Shown here: positions 33,352 through 41,419 of the stretch, in pieces
Layout of the letters: each line of letters begins with the position of its first letter
Numbering within the stretch: the first letter of the stretch is position 1
DNA from: Chloroflexota bacterium
Lineage (GTDB): Bacteria > Chloroflexota > Dehalococcoidia > DSTF01 > JACRBR01
Reading direction: 5' to 3'
Length of the DNA stretch: 46,000 bases
Assembly: GCA_028872875.1 (NCBI GenBank)
Contig: JAGWOC010000022.1
Span: 1-46,000, forward strand
Program-made: the position numbers and the translations under genes
The notes under the pieces: generated by a model
The model's database searches: none
The model's input: the letters and a program-made list of their open reading frames with translations, nothing else
What the model was told of the DNA's origin: nothing

Positions 33352-34062
33352 CTACACGCGTTCCGCCGCGCGCCGGCCGGCGTCGTCCGCCGCGCGCGCC
33401 GCGACGGCCGCCCGGTACTCGCCGCGATACGACTCCGGCAGCAGCTCCGCGATGTGCAGCATCAGCTCCTCCGTCGCCGCCTGCGCCGCCTGCGACGTGA
33501 TGCGCTCGGCGCGCGGGGCGTAGAACGGCTTGCCGATCCGCACCGTCACGCGCGGCCCGATGAACGGCCGGAAGAACACCCATGGCCACGGGACCGTCTC
33601 CGTGCCCGTGATCGCGACCGGGATGATCGGCGCGCCCGTGCGGTAGGCGACGAGCGACGTGCCCGGGAAGCCGCGGTGCAGTTGGCGGTCGCGGCTACGC
33701 GTGCCTTCCGGGAACATCAGCAGCAGCAGCCCGTCGTTCACCACCTTCTGCGCCTGCCGCAGCGCGCCCAGATCCGCTCCCTGCCGGTCTACCGGGAACG
33801 CCCCGATGAACTTGAAGAGCAGGCTGACCACCGGCCACTTGAACATCTCCTTCTTGGCCATCGTGACCACCCGCCGCCGGAGGATCGCGGGGATCACACA
33901 GGGGTCGGCGTTGTTCAGGTGGTTCGATACGAGGATCGCGCCACCTTCGCGCGGCACGTTCTCGATGCCATCGACGGCGGGCCCGCGCACGTACAGCCGC
34001 AGGCAGAGGCGGATGAACCAGACGACGGCCCAGTACGACAGCGGCAAGAGGCGGCGCTTCAC
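33352..34062 (-). CDS. plsC: 1-acyl-sn-glycerol-3-phosphate acyltransferase
   Basis: PlsC acylates lysophosphatidic acid to phosphatidic acid. The 236-residue protein has a hydrophobic N-terminal segment (SYWAVVWFIRLCLRLYV) for membrane association, the catalytic NHLNNADP (the HxxxxD motif with N-terminal Asn), and the substrate-binding FPEGTRSRD. Further conserved blocks are GAFPVDRQGAD and GAPIIPVAITG. The start overlaps the cmk stop by four bases on the minus strand, and the next gene, ispH, is 245 bases downstream. The cmk-plsC-ispH order is widely conserved. Confidence 0.93.
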   Translation of the reverse strand: MKRRLLPLSYWAVVWFIRLCLRLYVRGPAVDGIENVPREGGAILVSNHLNNADPCVIPAILRRRVVTMAKKEMFKWPVVSLLFKFIGAFPVDRQGADLGALRQAQKVVNDGLLLLMFPEGTRSRDRQLHRGFPGTSLVAYRTGAPIIPVAITGTETVPWPWVFFRPFIGPRVTVRIGKPFYAPRAERITSQAAQAATEELMLHIAELLPESYRGEYRAAVAARAADDAGRRAAERV

Positions 34063-34751
34063 GAAGCACGCTCCAGGATGCGGGCGACGACCTCTTCGAG
34101 TGTCAGGTCGTCCGTCTCGATGATCACAGCCCCGGGCGCCGCCGTCAACGGTGACACTGCCCGGCTGCTGTCGATGCCATCGCGGCGCGCCAGTTCGGCC
34201 AGCAGCGCGGCAAAGTCGGGCCGCTCACCCGCCGCGCGCAACTGCTCCTCCCGCCGCCGCGCCCGCACCTCGCGCGACGCGTCCAGATATACCTTGAGGT
34301 CGGCGTCCGGCAGCACCACGCTGCCGACGTCCCGCCCTGCCATCACCACGCGCCCCGCGGCGGCCAGCGCGCGCTGGATGCGCACCAGCGCCGCACGCAC
34401 GCCCTCCACGCGTGAGACGAGGGAGACGCTGTCCTCGACCTCCTGCTCGCGCAGGTGCGCTGTGACGTCCATGCCGTCCACGACCACGCCTGTCGGCTCG
34501 ATCGCGTCGCCTTCGCCAAGGCGCACGTCGATGCGGAGGCCGTCCGTCAGCCTGACCAGCGCCGCGCCGTCGTGGACGTCCACGCCACGCTGGAGCGCTG
34601 CCCACGTCACCGCGCGGTACATCGCCCCCGTGTCGAGGAAGCGGTAGCGGAGCCGGGCCGCTACCAGCGCACCCACGGCGCTCTTCCCGGACGCCGCCGG
34701 CCCGTCGATGGCGATCGTCGATGCGCGCGGCTTGTGTCCCTGGGTGCTGAT
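34059..34751 (-). CDS. cmk: Cytidylate kinase, probable AUC start
   Basis: Cmk phosphorylates CMP and dCMP. The 230-residue protein has the P-loop AIDGPAASGKSAVG, the YRFLDTGAMYRAVTWAALQ block, the CMP-binding VVMAGRDVGSVVLPDADLKVYLDAS and the RRxEQLR lid (RRREEQLRAAG). The reading frame has no ATG, GTG or TTG between the upstream gene and the P-loop. On the minus strand, AGGGAGG is followed 5 bases later by ATC 34749-34751, giving (M)STQGHKPRASTIAID, which fits the family's N-terminus. A TATGAT -10-like box lies about 25 bases earlier, and an 8-codon ATG frame (MARPKGRR) ends within the ATC region. Identity is firm; the start codon is inferred. Confidence 0.92.
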   Translation of the reverse strand: MSTQGHKPRASTIAIDGPAASGKSAVGALVAARLRYRFLDTGAMYRAVTWAALQRGVDVHDGAALVRLTDGLRIDVRLGEGDAIEPTGVVVDGMDVTAHLREQEVEDSVSLVSRVEGVRAALVRIQRALAAAGRVVMAGRDVGSVVLPDADLKVYLDASREVRARRREEQLRAAGERPDFAALLAELARRDGIDSSRAVSPLTAAPGAVIIETDDLTLEEVVARILERAS

Positions 34752-34798
34752 CAGCGCCTCCCTTTCGGTCGCGCCATCATACCGTGCGAGGCCGCCGG

Positions 34799-35554
34799 TC
34801 AGTCGCCGCCGGCCCCGAGGCCAATGGCCCGCCGCAGGCCGCGCAGCTCGCGGGCCGAGAGCGGGCGCGTCGAGCCTCGCTCCAGCCGTCCGAGCAGGAC
34901 CCCGTCCAGCCGCGTGCGCACGAGCGTCCGCACCGGGTGGCCGACGGCCGCGCACATGCGCCGCACCTGGCGCTTGCGGCCCTCGTGGATCACGATCCGC
35001 AGCCAGGTATGGCCCGCGCGGGCGTCGAAACCCGGCGGCGGTTGGGCGGGCTCGATGCGCGCCGGTGCGGTGCGGCGCGCGTCGATCACGACGCCCTGCT
35101 CGAGCGAGGCGATCGCCCCCGGCGGAGGCGCGCCGGCGACGAGCGCGTGATACTCCTTTTCGACCGCGTACCGCGGGTGCGCGAGCCGGTGCGCGAACTC
35201 ACCGTCGTTCGTGAAGAGCAGCAGTCCTTCCGTATCGCGGTCGAGCCGTCCAACCGGGAGGACGTGCGGCGGCAGGCCGTGCGGCAGCAGTTCCATCACG
35301 GTGCGGCGTCCCTGCGGGTCACGCGCCGTCGTGACGAGGCCGGCGGGCTTGTACATCGCCACGTACACGGCCGCCGTCTCCGGCAAGACGCGCGCGCCGT
35401 CCAGCTCGACCACGTCCGCGTGCGCGTCGGCCTGCATCCCCAGCGTCGCCGGCTCGCCGTTGACGTGCACCCGCCCGGCGACGATCAACGCCTCGACGCT
35501 GCGGCGCGATCCGTACCCGGCGCGGGCGAGGATCTTCTGCAGCCGCTCCTTCAT
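34799..35554 (-). CDS. rluB: Pseudouridine synthase of the RluB/RsuA family
   Basis: The enzyme isomerises uridines in rRNA. The 251-residue protein starts with an S4 RNA-binding domain (residues 1-60, RLQKILARAGYGSRRSVEALI). The catalytic motif GRLDRDTEGLLLFTNDG contains the invariant Asp. Also conserved are KPAGLVTT and the EGRKRQVRRM arginine-rich loop. Whether it targets 23S U2605 (RluB) or 16S (RsuA) is not proven, but RluB-like is the usual case when it neighbours cmk. It starts in a 4-base overlap with the end of the lamin-tail gene. Confidence 0.93.
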   Translation of the reverse strand: MKERLQKILARAGYGSRRSVEALIVAGRVHVNGEPATLGMQADAHADVVELDGARVLPETAAVYVAMYKPAGLVTTARDPQGRRTVMELLPHGLPPHVLPVGRLDRDTEGLLLFTNDGEFAHRLAHPRYAVEKEYHALVAGAPPPGAIASLEQGVVIDARRTAPARIEPAQPPPGFDARAGHTWLRIVIHEGRKRQVRRMCAAVGHPVRTLVRTRLDGVLLGRLERGSTRPLSARELRGLRRAIGLGAGGD

Positions 35555-37521
35555 TGCCCGCTCTGGAGGCGCTCACGCACGAACGGCGCCAATCGCCATC
35601 CCGCTGCCACGGCGACGAGCGTGAGGCCGCTGCCCAGCGCGAGCCACGGCAGCCAGGAGCGCGCGCCGCCGCCCCGACCAGCCGCCAGCACCTGCACGGT
35701 GCCGGCGGGCGCGCGTTGTGGATGTGGTGTGGCCGGGGCAGCTTCGAATGGCGCACCCGGGGATGGCCGGAGGTTGTCGACGAAGTCTGCCGCCCGGTCC
35801 GTGTCGCCGCCTGGCGTCCGGCGCTCGATCGAGTGGCCGGCGGGTACATCGGCGATGGCCGGTTTCAGGACCGACGTATCGGCGCCCCACGAGATGGCGT
35901 CGACGAGCGCGCCCGCGCCGTCCTTCAGCAGCAGGTGGTCGCCGTCGTTGCCGAGCGAGTTGCCGAGCCGCCCGCCTGCCGTCGTGAGCGCGGCGCGATA
36001 CGCCGGGTGTGCCTGCGCGAAGGTGGCGGACGCGGCGACGATCGCGTATCCCCGCGCCGGCACGGCGAGCGCGGCGATCTGGTCCGTGCCGCCGTTATCG
36101 GTCAGCGTCCAGCCCGTCACGTCCTGAGCCGCATCGCCGGCGTTGTAGAGCTCTACCCACTCGCCGGCGGCGTCCGGGCTGGCGTCCGGGTCGTACAGCA
36201 CCTCGTTGATGACGACGCGCGCGCCCGTCACACTGCGCGCGCCCGGACGGGCGTCCGGCGTGGCGCCGCGTCCGGAGCGCGTCTGCGCGAGCACCGCACT
36301 CTCGTGCGGGCCAGGGACGGCCGAAGCCGGCGCGGACGGGTCCGCCGCTGTCGGTTCGCCGGGAGGGATCGCTTCGAACGACGCGTCGTCGACGTAGATC
36401 ACCGCACGCGCCGCCGACGCGGGCGCGAGCATCACGCGCACGCGCGCGCTGTGTGCGGCTGCGGGAGCGGCGACCGGCCCCGTCGTCAGGCGCCGGTAGA
36501 CGGGTGCCTGCGCGTCGAGCCGCCCGCCGCTGTCGTCGCTGCTCAGCGCCGTGCCGGTCCCGTCGCGCGATGCGTACCACGATACGCGCAGAGACGCCGA
36601 GGTCACGTTCGGGTCGTCGGCGAGCACCCACGCGTCGAACGCGTACGCCGCCCCCGGGTCGACCGCGACCCGCTGGTAGAGCCACTTCGTCGCGTCACTC
36701 GTGCTCTCGAACCGCGCCGCGTAGCTCCCCGAGTGCACCGGCGCGGTTGCGGCGGACAGGGCGCCGCCGTAGTGCGCCCAGCCGGCGGGCGCGCCGGCAC
36801 CGTCCGTCAGCTCGAAGCCGCCGTTTCGCAGCGCGCCGGCGTACGCATCGGCGGTCGCTGTCGGCGTGCGCGTCGATGTCGGTGTGCGTGTCGCCGTTGG
36901 TGTGCGCGTGACGGAGGGCGTGCGTGTTGAGGCGACCGTCACCGTGGCCGATGCCGTGGTCGTCGGCGTGTCGGTCGGTGTCGGTACGCTGCCCGGCTCC
37001 ACGCCGTCGAGCCGCACCGCGTCCAGGTAGGCCACGTCGCCCGTTGCGCCGTCGATCGTGATGGACAAGCTCACGTCGGCGAAGACCGACAACGTCACGT
37101 CGAGTTGCGCCGGCGTCCACGCGCCGGGTACGGCATCGACCTGCACCTGTGCGGCGTTGACGGCAGGGTCGGTCGTCGAGAGGCGGGCGGCGATCGGCGT
37201 CCGCTGTGTGCCTCCGCGCACGGCGAGCGAGAGGTGGTACGGCCCCGGGGGCAGGGATGGCAGCACGCCCTGCCGGAGGGTCATCGGTGGCGGGCCAAGC
37301 GTGGCGCGCCCGGCGCGCAGGCCGTCGGCCGGCTGGACAACATCGGCACCGACGCTGTCCAGCGCGCCGCCGACCGGCGCCCACGATGCGGTCCCGTCTT
37401 CGAAGCTGCCGTTGCGGACGTAGTCGAAGCCCGCGGCGTCATCCGGCGCGAGCGCGAGCGCGATCGCCGTCACCGCGGCGGAAGCGAGCATCGCCACGAG
37501 GTGGCGTTGAGTGCCCTGCAC
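35551..37521 (-). CDS. Cell-surface lamin-tail-domain protein with PT-rich linker and C-terminal membrane anchor
   Basis: The 656-residue protein has a signal peptide (1-30, HLVAMLASAAVTAIALALA). Two jelly-roll, carbohydrate-binding-like modules follow at about 33-175 (YVRNGSFEDG start) and 232-385 (NGGFELTDG start), separated by a Thr/Pro/Ser/Arg-rich linker (179-226) of repeated TRTPT units. A lamin-tail domain lies at about 433-575 (VVINEVLYDPDAS, WVELYNAGD, GWTLTDNGG). A single membrane helix (622-643) and a short basic tail anchor the protein. Such proteins stay on the cell surface and bind glycans or DNA, or act with exported nucleases. Its function here is unknown. Its gene is the first of the rluB-cmk-plsC group. 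Confidence 0.85.
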   Translation of the reverse strand: MQGTQRHLVAMLASAAVTAIALALAPDDAAGFDYVRNGSFEDGTASWAPVGGALDSVGADVVQPADGLRAGRATLGPPPMTLRQGVLPSLPPGPYHLSLAVRGGTQRTPIAARLSTTDPAVNAAQVQVDAVPGAWTPAQLDVTLSVFADVSLSITIDGATGDVAYLDAVRLDGVEPGSVPTPTDTPTTTASATVTVASTRTPSVTRTPTATRTPTSTRTPTATADAYAGALRNGGFELTDGAGAPAGWAHYGGALSAATAPVHSGSYAARFESTSDATKWLYQRVAVDPGAAYAFDAWVLADDPNVTSASLRVSWYASRDGTGTALSSDDSGGRLDAQAPVYRRLTTGPVAAPAAAHSARVRVMLAPASAARAVIYVDDASFEAIPPGEPTAADPSAPASAVPGPHESAVLAQTRSGRGATPDARPGARSVTGARVVINEVLYDPDASPDAAGEWVELYNAGDAAQDVTGWTLTDNGGTDQIAALAVPARGYAIVAASATFAQAHPAYRAALTTAGGRLGNSLGNDGDHLLLKDGAGALVDAISWGADTSVLKPAIADVPAGHSIERRTPGGDTDRAADFVDNLRPSPGAPFEAAPATPHPQRAPAGTVQVLAAGRGGGARSWLPWLALGSGLTLVAVAAGWRLAPFVRERLQSGQ

Positions 37522-37600
37522 GCGCGGACGTCCTGCCCTTGCAGCCCCGCCCTGCGGGGATGTGGCGATGCGGCCGGCCGGACCGTTCCCGCGGGCCGGA

Positions 37601-37954
37601 TCAGGCCTGCCGCCTGATGCGCACGCGCCGCATCATCACCGTCTCGGTGATGATCTGCGCCTCATCGAACATGCCGTCGTTGTCCTGCGTGCGCACGGCG
37701 CGGGCGGCACGGCGCTTGCCGCCGGCCAGCATGTTGACGAGCGCGCGCCGCACGAGATACTGGCCGACGGTGCCCGCCGCCATGACTGCGGCGCCCTTGA
37801 CGACGCGCGGGACACGCGGCTGCCACAGCGTCGCCGACATCGGCCCGCGGACTGCCGGCAGGCGCGCGCCAGCGAGCGCAGCGCCACAGCGGCGGCAGTA
37901 GTTGTCGTCCGCGCCCAGGACGGCCTCGCAGTCGGGACAGATCGAGGTGCTCAT
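37601..37954 (-). CDS. Zinc-ribbon protein of unknown function
   Basis: The 117-residue protein starts with a zinc ribbon, CPDCEAVLGADDNYCRRCG, with two C-x2-C knuckles 11 residues apart. A moderately hydrophobic segment (GAAVMAAGTVGQYLVRRALV) follows at about residues 53-72, then a basic tail. It may tether to the membrane or bind nucleic acid. The call is limited to the motif. It stands between the lamin-tail gene and the formyltransferase, all minus strand, but with separate gaps. Confidence 0.7.
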   Translation of the reverse strand: MSTSICPDCEAVLGADDNYCRRCGAALAGARLPAVRGPMSATLWQPRVPRVVKGAAVMAAGTVGQYLVRRALVNMLAGGKRRAARAVRTQDNDGMFDEAQIITETVMMRRVRIRRQA

Positions 37955-38002
37955 GGCCGCGCTATCGTACCGCGCGCCCCATAACCCGTCAATTGACTTT
38001 GG

Positions 38003-38830
38003 CTACGTCAACGCCGCGTTCGCCAGTGACCGCTCGATCTCCGGCGTCAGGTCATAGCCGCCCACGACCTTCGTCTCGCCCGCCATGATGTGTCCGTCTT
38101 CGAGCCGCAGGCGCCCGTCCGCGAACGCCCGCAGCGTCTCGACCGCCAGCGGCAGCTCGCGGGCGCTGCCCCGCCTCCGGATCTCGCGGAACAGTGCGTT
38201 CTCCTCCCCCTCCGCCTCCTGGATCTCGGTGATGCTGCGTGCCTCCGCGTCGCGCCAAAGGGCGTCGATGGTGCCGCCCCGCAGCGGGTAGGTGCAGTAC
38301 GTCGCGATGGCGCCCGCATCGAGCTCGCCCGTGACGAGGTGTACGCGGACGCCGCCGTGCTCCGCGCGCTGCTCGATGAGCTTCCACGTGACCTCCTGCC
38401 ACGTGCCGGCCGGCTGTCCGGGCGCCGCCGGGTGCAGGTTCAGGAGCGGGTGCGACTCGTACAGCGGCGCCGTGCTGATCAGGTAGTAGCCCGCCAGCAT
38501 CCCCAGGTCGTACGGAAACGGCTCGAGGATCTCCACGACCGCGCGGTCGAACTCCGTGCGCCAGGCCGGCAGCGGCCCGCCCGCCCGCGCGATCTCGCCG
38601 CCCCGCTCGCGACGGAAGCGGCGATCCGACAGGGTCACGAGCGGGATGCCGTAGGCGCGCACCTGGTCGAGGAAGACATCCGTCGCCGGGGCCTGGCCCT
38701 GCTCGCGGTTGCAGAAGACGAAGGCGATCTGCGCATCGAGGCTGCGGTCGCGGATCGCCTCCACGGCCGCGCGCAGGAGCCGCTGCGATCCCTCGCCGCG
38801 GCCCGTCGCGAACCAGCCGATGCGCAGCAC
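38003..38830 (-). CDS. Formyltransferase-fold protein, PurN-like
   Basis: The 275-residue protein has the formyltransferase fold. Catalytic blocks of phosphoribosylglycinamide formyltransferase are present: the Asn and His in LLNLHPAAPGQPAG and the Asp in GGVRVHLVTGELDAGAIA. The N-terminal nucleotide-binding loop is FATGRGEGSQRLLRAA rather than the GxGSN of PurN, so it is a divergent member, perhaps of a different substrate. GTG 38830 is preferred to TTG 38851: CGGGAGG lies 5 bases before GTG, whereas the upstream codon would be inside the ribosome site. No purine genes adjoin it. Confidence 0.8.
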   Translation of the reverse strand: MLRIGWFATGRGEGSQRLLRAAVEAIRDRSLDAQIAFVFCNREQGQAPATDVFLDQVRAYGIPLVTLSDRRFRRERGGEIARAGGPLPAWRTEFDRAVVEILEPFPYDLGMLAGYYLISTAPLYESHPLLNLHPAAPGQPAGTWQEVTWKLIEQRAEHGGVRVHLVTGELDAGAIATYCTYPLRGGTIDALWRDAEARSITEIQEAEGEENALFREIRRRGSARELPLAVETLRAFADGRLRLEDGHIMAGETKVVGGYDLTPEIERSLANAALT

Positions 38831-38980
38831 GGACACCTCCCGCCAGGACAATGCGCCGACACGGACAGGCTAATCCGATGTGCGCCGCTGCCGCAACAGC
38901 GCGCAACATACGTTACGCGCCCATGCCACTCGGCCGCGGTGCGTCCGCGCTCAGGGTTGCCGCCTGTGGAGGGCGATCGG

Positions 38981-39289
38981 CTACGGAAACTCTTCGTCGT
39001 CGAGCGCCGCGTCGTCGGCGACGTATTCGTAGTCGTCGGGCTCCGTCGCCGCGGCTGCCGCGTCCTGCGGATGGGGCAGCGCCGCGAACGACTCCTTGAG
39101 CTTCGTGATCTTCAGCTCGGCGCGGTCGAGCTGGTCCTGGCAGCGCCGCGCGAGCGCCATCCCCTCTTCGTAGACGGCGATCGCCTCGTCGAGGGAGAGG
39201 CCGCCCTGCTCGAGCCTGCCGACGCGCTCTTCGAGGCGCGCGTACAGCGCCTCGAAGCTCTCCGCCTTATCTCTGCCTTCCTTCGCCAC
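38981..39289 (-). CDS. xseB: Exodeoxyribonuclease VII small subunit
   Basis: The 102-residue protein shows the XseB helical hairpin: SFEALYARLEERVGRLEQGGLSLDEAIAVYEEGMALARRCQDQLDRAELKI, with the LEQGxLSLDE turn. Several XseB chains wrap around one XseA chain. The C-terminal tail is acidic (DDYEYVADDAALDDEEFP), as in many bacteria. It lies 9 bases after the xseA stop in the same operon. Confidence 0.94.
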   Translation of the reverse strand: MAKEGRDKAESFEALYARLEERVGRLEQGGLSLDEAIAVYEEGMALARRCQDQLDRAELKITKLKESFAALPHPQDAAAAATEPDDYEYVADDAALDDEEFP

Positions 39290-39298
39290 GAAGCCCTC

Positions 39299-40594
39299 CT
39301 ACGCCCGTTCCTCGGGCATCATGAAGAGCGGCGCCTGCGCCTCCGGCACCCGCCGCTTCAGCCGCCGGCGCTGTACGCTGCCCGCTCCGCCGTCGACGTG
39401 CGCGCCGAAGGAGCCGTCCCTGACGCGCACGCGCAGAGGATCGCCCGGCTTCGCGCCTGCCACGCTCGACACCACCGCCGCGCCGCGCTGCACGATCGCG
39501 TATCCGCGCTCGAGCGTCGCGAAGGGGTCGAGCGCGCGCAGCCGCCACACGCATCCCCCTACCCCCTGCGCCGCCTCGCGTGTCCGATGCTCGACGGCGG
39601 CCTGCGCGCGCCGCGCGAGGTCGTCGAGACGCTGCCGCTCGCGGTCGATCGCCGGCCCACGCTGCTCGATGCGGCGCGCGCAGCCGCGCACATGTTCGCG
39701 CGCGGCGTCCATGTGCCGCCGGACGATCGAGTCCATGATGCCCGCGGCCACGCCGAGCCGCACCGATACGTCGAGCCGGTCCGGCGCCACGATCTCCGCC
39801 GCCGCCGATGGCGTGGGCGCGCGGCGGTCCGCGACGAAATCCGCGATCGTCACGTCCGTCTCGTGACCGACGGCGGAGATGATCGGGGTCGCGCTCGCGA
39901 AGATCGCGCGCGCCACGGGTTCGGCGTTGAATGCCGCCAGCTCCTCGATCGACCCGCCCCCGCGCGCCACGATGATCACGTCGATGTCGCCGCGGCGGTT
40001 GAGCTGATCGACGCCGCCGATCACCCCGGCGACGGCGTCCGCGCCCTGGACCGGCGCCGGGGCCAGCACGACCTCCGCCAGCGGCCAGCGCCGCTCGAGC
40101 ACGTGGCAGATGTCGTGAAACACGGCGCCGCTCGCCGACGTGACGACGCCGATGCGGCGCGGGAAGCGCGGGAGCGCGCGCTTGCGGGTCTCGTCGAAGA
40201 GCCCTTCGGCGGCGAGCTGCTCCTTGAGGCGCTCGAACTCCATCTGCAGCAGCCCGGCGCCCTCCGGCTTCACGAAGTCGACGATCATTTGCAGCTCGCC
40301 GCGCTGCTCGTAGATCGAGACACGCCCGTGCACGACGACGGCGTGCCCCTGTTCGATCTCCCGGGCCGTCGCCGCGTCGGGCCGGCTGCGCCTCTGGAAG
40401 AAGACGCCGCGGATCTGCCCGGTCGCGTCCTTCAAGGTGAAGTACACGTGCCCGGACGCCGGGCGGCTGACGTTCGATATCTCGCCGGTCACCCAGACGT
40501 CGCCGAGCAGCGGGTCGCTGTCGAGCAGTTCACGGAGATAGGTGGTGAGCTCATGGACGGCGTAGATGTGCTGCACGCTGCCATTTTCGAACAA
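39299..40594 (-). CDS. xseA: Exodeoxyribonuclease VII large subunit
   Basis: XseA forms the catalytic subunit that degrades single-stranded DNA from both ends. The 431-residue protein has an N-terminal OB fold (VWVTGEISNVSRPASGHVYFTLKD) and the catalytic block with GVVTSASGAVFHDI, RGGGSIEELAAFN and SAVGHETDVTIADFVADRRAPTPSAAAE. The helical C-terminal region binds XseB. The start is uncertain: the frame opens at TTG 40594 and GTG 40576 is an alternative, both before the HIYAVHELTTYL block that begins the OB fold. Neither has a clear ribosome site. Confidence 0.93.
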   Translation of the reverse strand: MFENGSVQHIYAVHELTTYLRELLDSDPLLGDVWVTGEISNVSRPASGHVYFTLKDATGQIRGVFFQRRSRPDAATAREIEQGHAVVVHGRVSIYEQRGELQMIVDFVKPEGAGLLQMEFERLKEQLAAEGLFDETRKRALPRFPRRIGVVTSASGAVFHDICHVLERRWPLAEVVLAPAPVQGADAVAGVIGGVDQLNRRGDIDVIIVARGGGSIEELAAFNAEPVARAIFASATPIISAVGHETDVTIADFVADRRAPTPSAAAEIVAPDRLDVSVRLGVAAGIMDSIVRRHMDAAREHVRGCARRIEQRGPAIDRERQRLDDLARRAQAAVEHRTREAAQGVGGCVWRLRALDPFATLERGYAIVQRGAAVVSSVAGAKPGDPLRVRVRDGSFGAHVDGGAGSVQRRRLKRRVPEAQAPLFMMPEERA

Positions 40595-40652
40595 ATGCGC
40601 GGATCAGCGCAATCACCGGTCGGCGAGGTCGGCCGGGATGGGGCCTCGGGAT

Positions 40653-40681
40653 GAAAGAAACCGCCGTGGGGTGGCGTCCTT
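40653..40681 (+). promoter_or_regulatory. ECF-sigma-type promoter upstream of the secreted Ala/Gly-rich protein
   Basis: GAAAGAAAC (40653-40661) and GCGTCCTT (40674-40681) form an ECF-like -35/-10 pair, with the GAAAG-to-CGTC distance 17 bases. The same two blocks recur at 42903-42930 with 16. It lies just before the secreted protein whose downstream neighbour is an ECF sigma factor. Confidence 0.6.
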
Positions 40682-40702
40682 CAAGTCGGAAGGAGGCGAG
40701 CC

Positions 40703-41341
40703 ATGTTTCCAAGATTCAGTCTGATCGGAGCGGCAGCCCTCGCGCTGACGGTCGCCGGCGGTCTTGCGGCGGCGCAGATACAGACCGGCGGTAGGGCCGC
40801 GACAAGCGTCGGCGGGCACTTCGCCGGGGCGGCACAGACGTCCGCGTCAGCAGCGGGCGCCGCAGGCTCCGTGTCCGCGAGAGGCACGCTCGGCGCGGCG
40901 GGCGCCGCGAGCGCGGGGCCCGCCAGCGGCAGGGCCAGCGCGAATGGCGCAGGCGCGATGACGGCGACAACGGGCGGCCGGCGAGACGCGGCGGCCTCGT
41001 TGCGCACGGGCGGCAGCGCCCATGCCAGTACCCGACTGTCGTCGGACGTGAGCGCGGGCGGCAAGGCTGGCGGGTCGGTCCCGGCCACCGTGAGCGGCGC
41101 CGGCTCGGTGCGGGCGACGGTGGCGGCGGGGGCCGCGGTACACTTGGCTGGTGCCAACGGGAGCGCAACCGCCGCCGCGAGCCCGTCTGCAACGGCGACC
41201 GTCCGCATCAGTCTGCCCGCGGCGCCGTCGATGATCGGAGTGACAGCCGCTGGCGGGCAGGAGGTGAGCGCACGTGGGCTGCTTGCTGCTGGTCTATCCG
41301 CCGGAGGCAGCCTGTCCGGCGCCCTGGGGGTCACCCCGTGA
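40703..41341 (+). CDS. Secreted low-complexity Ala/Gly/Ser-rich protein
   Basis: The 212-residue protein starts at ATG 40703 after a consensus AAGGAGG (spacing 6). A signal peptide (residues 1-24, FPRFSLIGAAALALTVAGGLAA) precedes a mature chain of more than half Ala, Gly and Ser, with little else and no cysteine. No family is recognised. The composition suggests an extended or disordered surface or matrix protein. An ECF-style promoter motif lies upstream and an ECF sigma/anti-sigma fusion gene 78 bases downstream, so it is a plausible target of that regulator. Confidence 0.7.
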   Translation: MFPRFSLIGAAALALTVAGGLAAAQIQTGGRAATSVGGHFAGAAQTSASAAGAAGSVSARGTLGAAGAASAGPASGRASANGAGAMTATTGGRRDAAASLRTGGSAHASTRLSSDVSAGGKAGGSVPATVSGAGSVRATVAAGAAVHLAGANGSATAAASPSATATVRISLPAAPSMIGVTAAGGQEVSARGLLAAGLSAGGSLSGALGVTP

Positions 41342-41419
41342 GCGTATGATGGGAGTGCCGAATCCGCGGCCCGGTCGGGCGGCATCCGCTCCGCACGCCG
41401 GGCCTCCTGGGAGCCTCTG

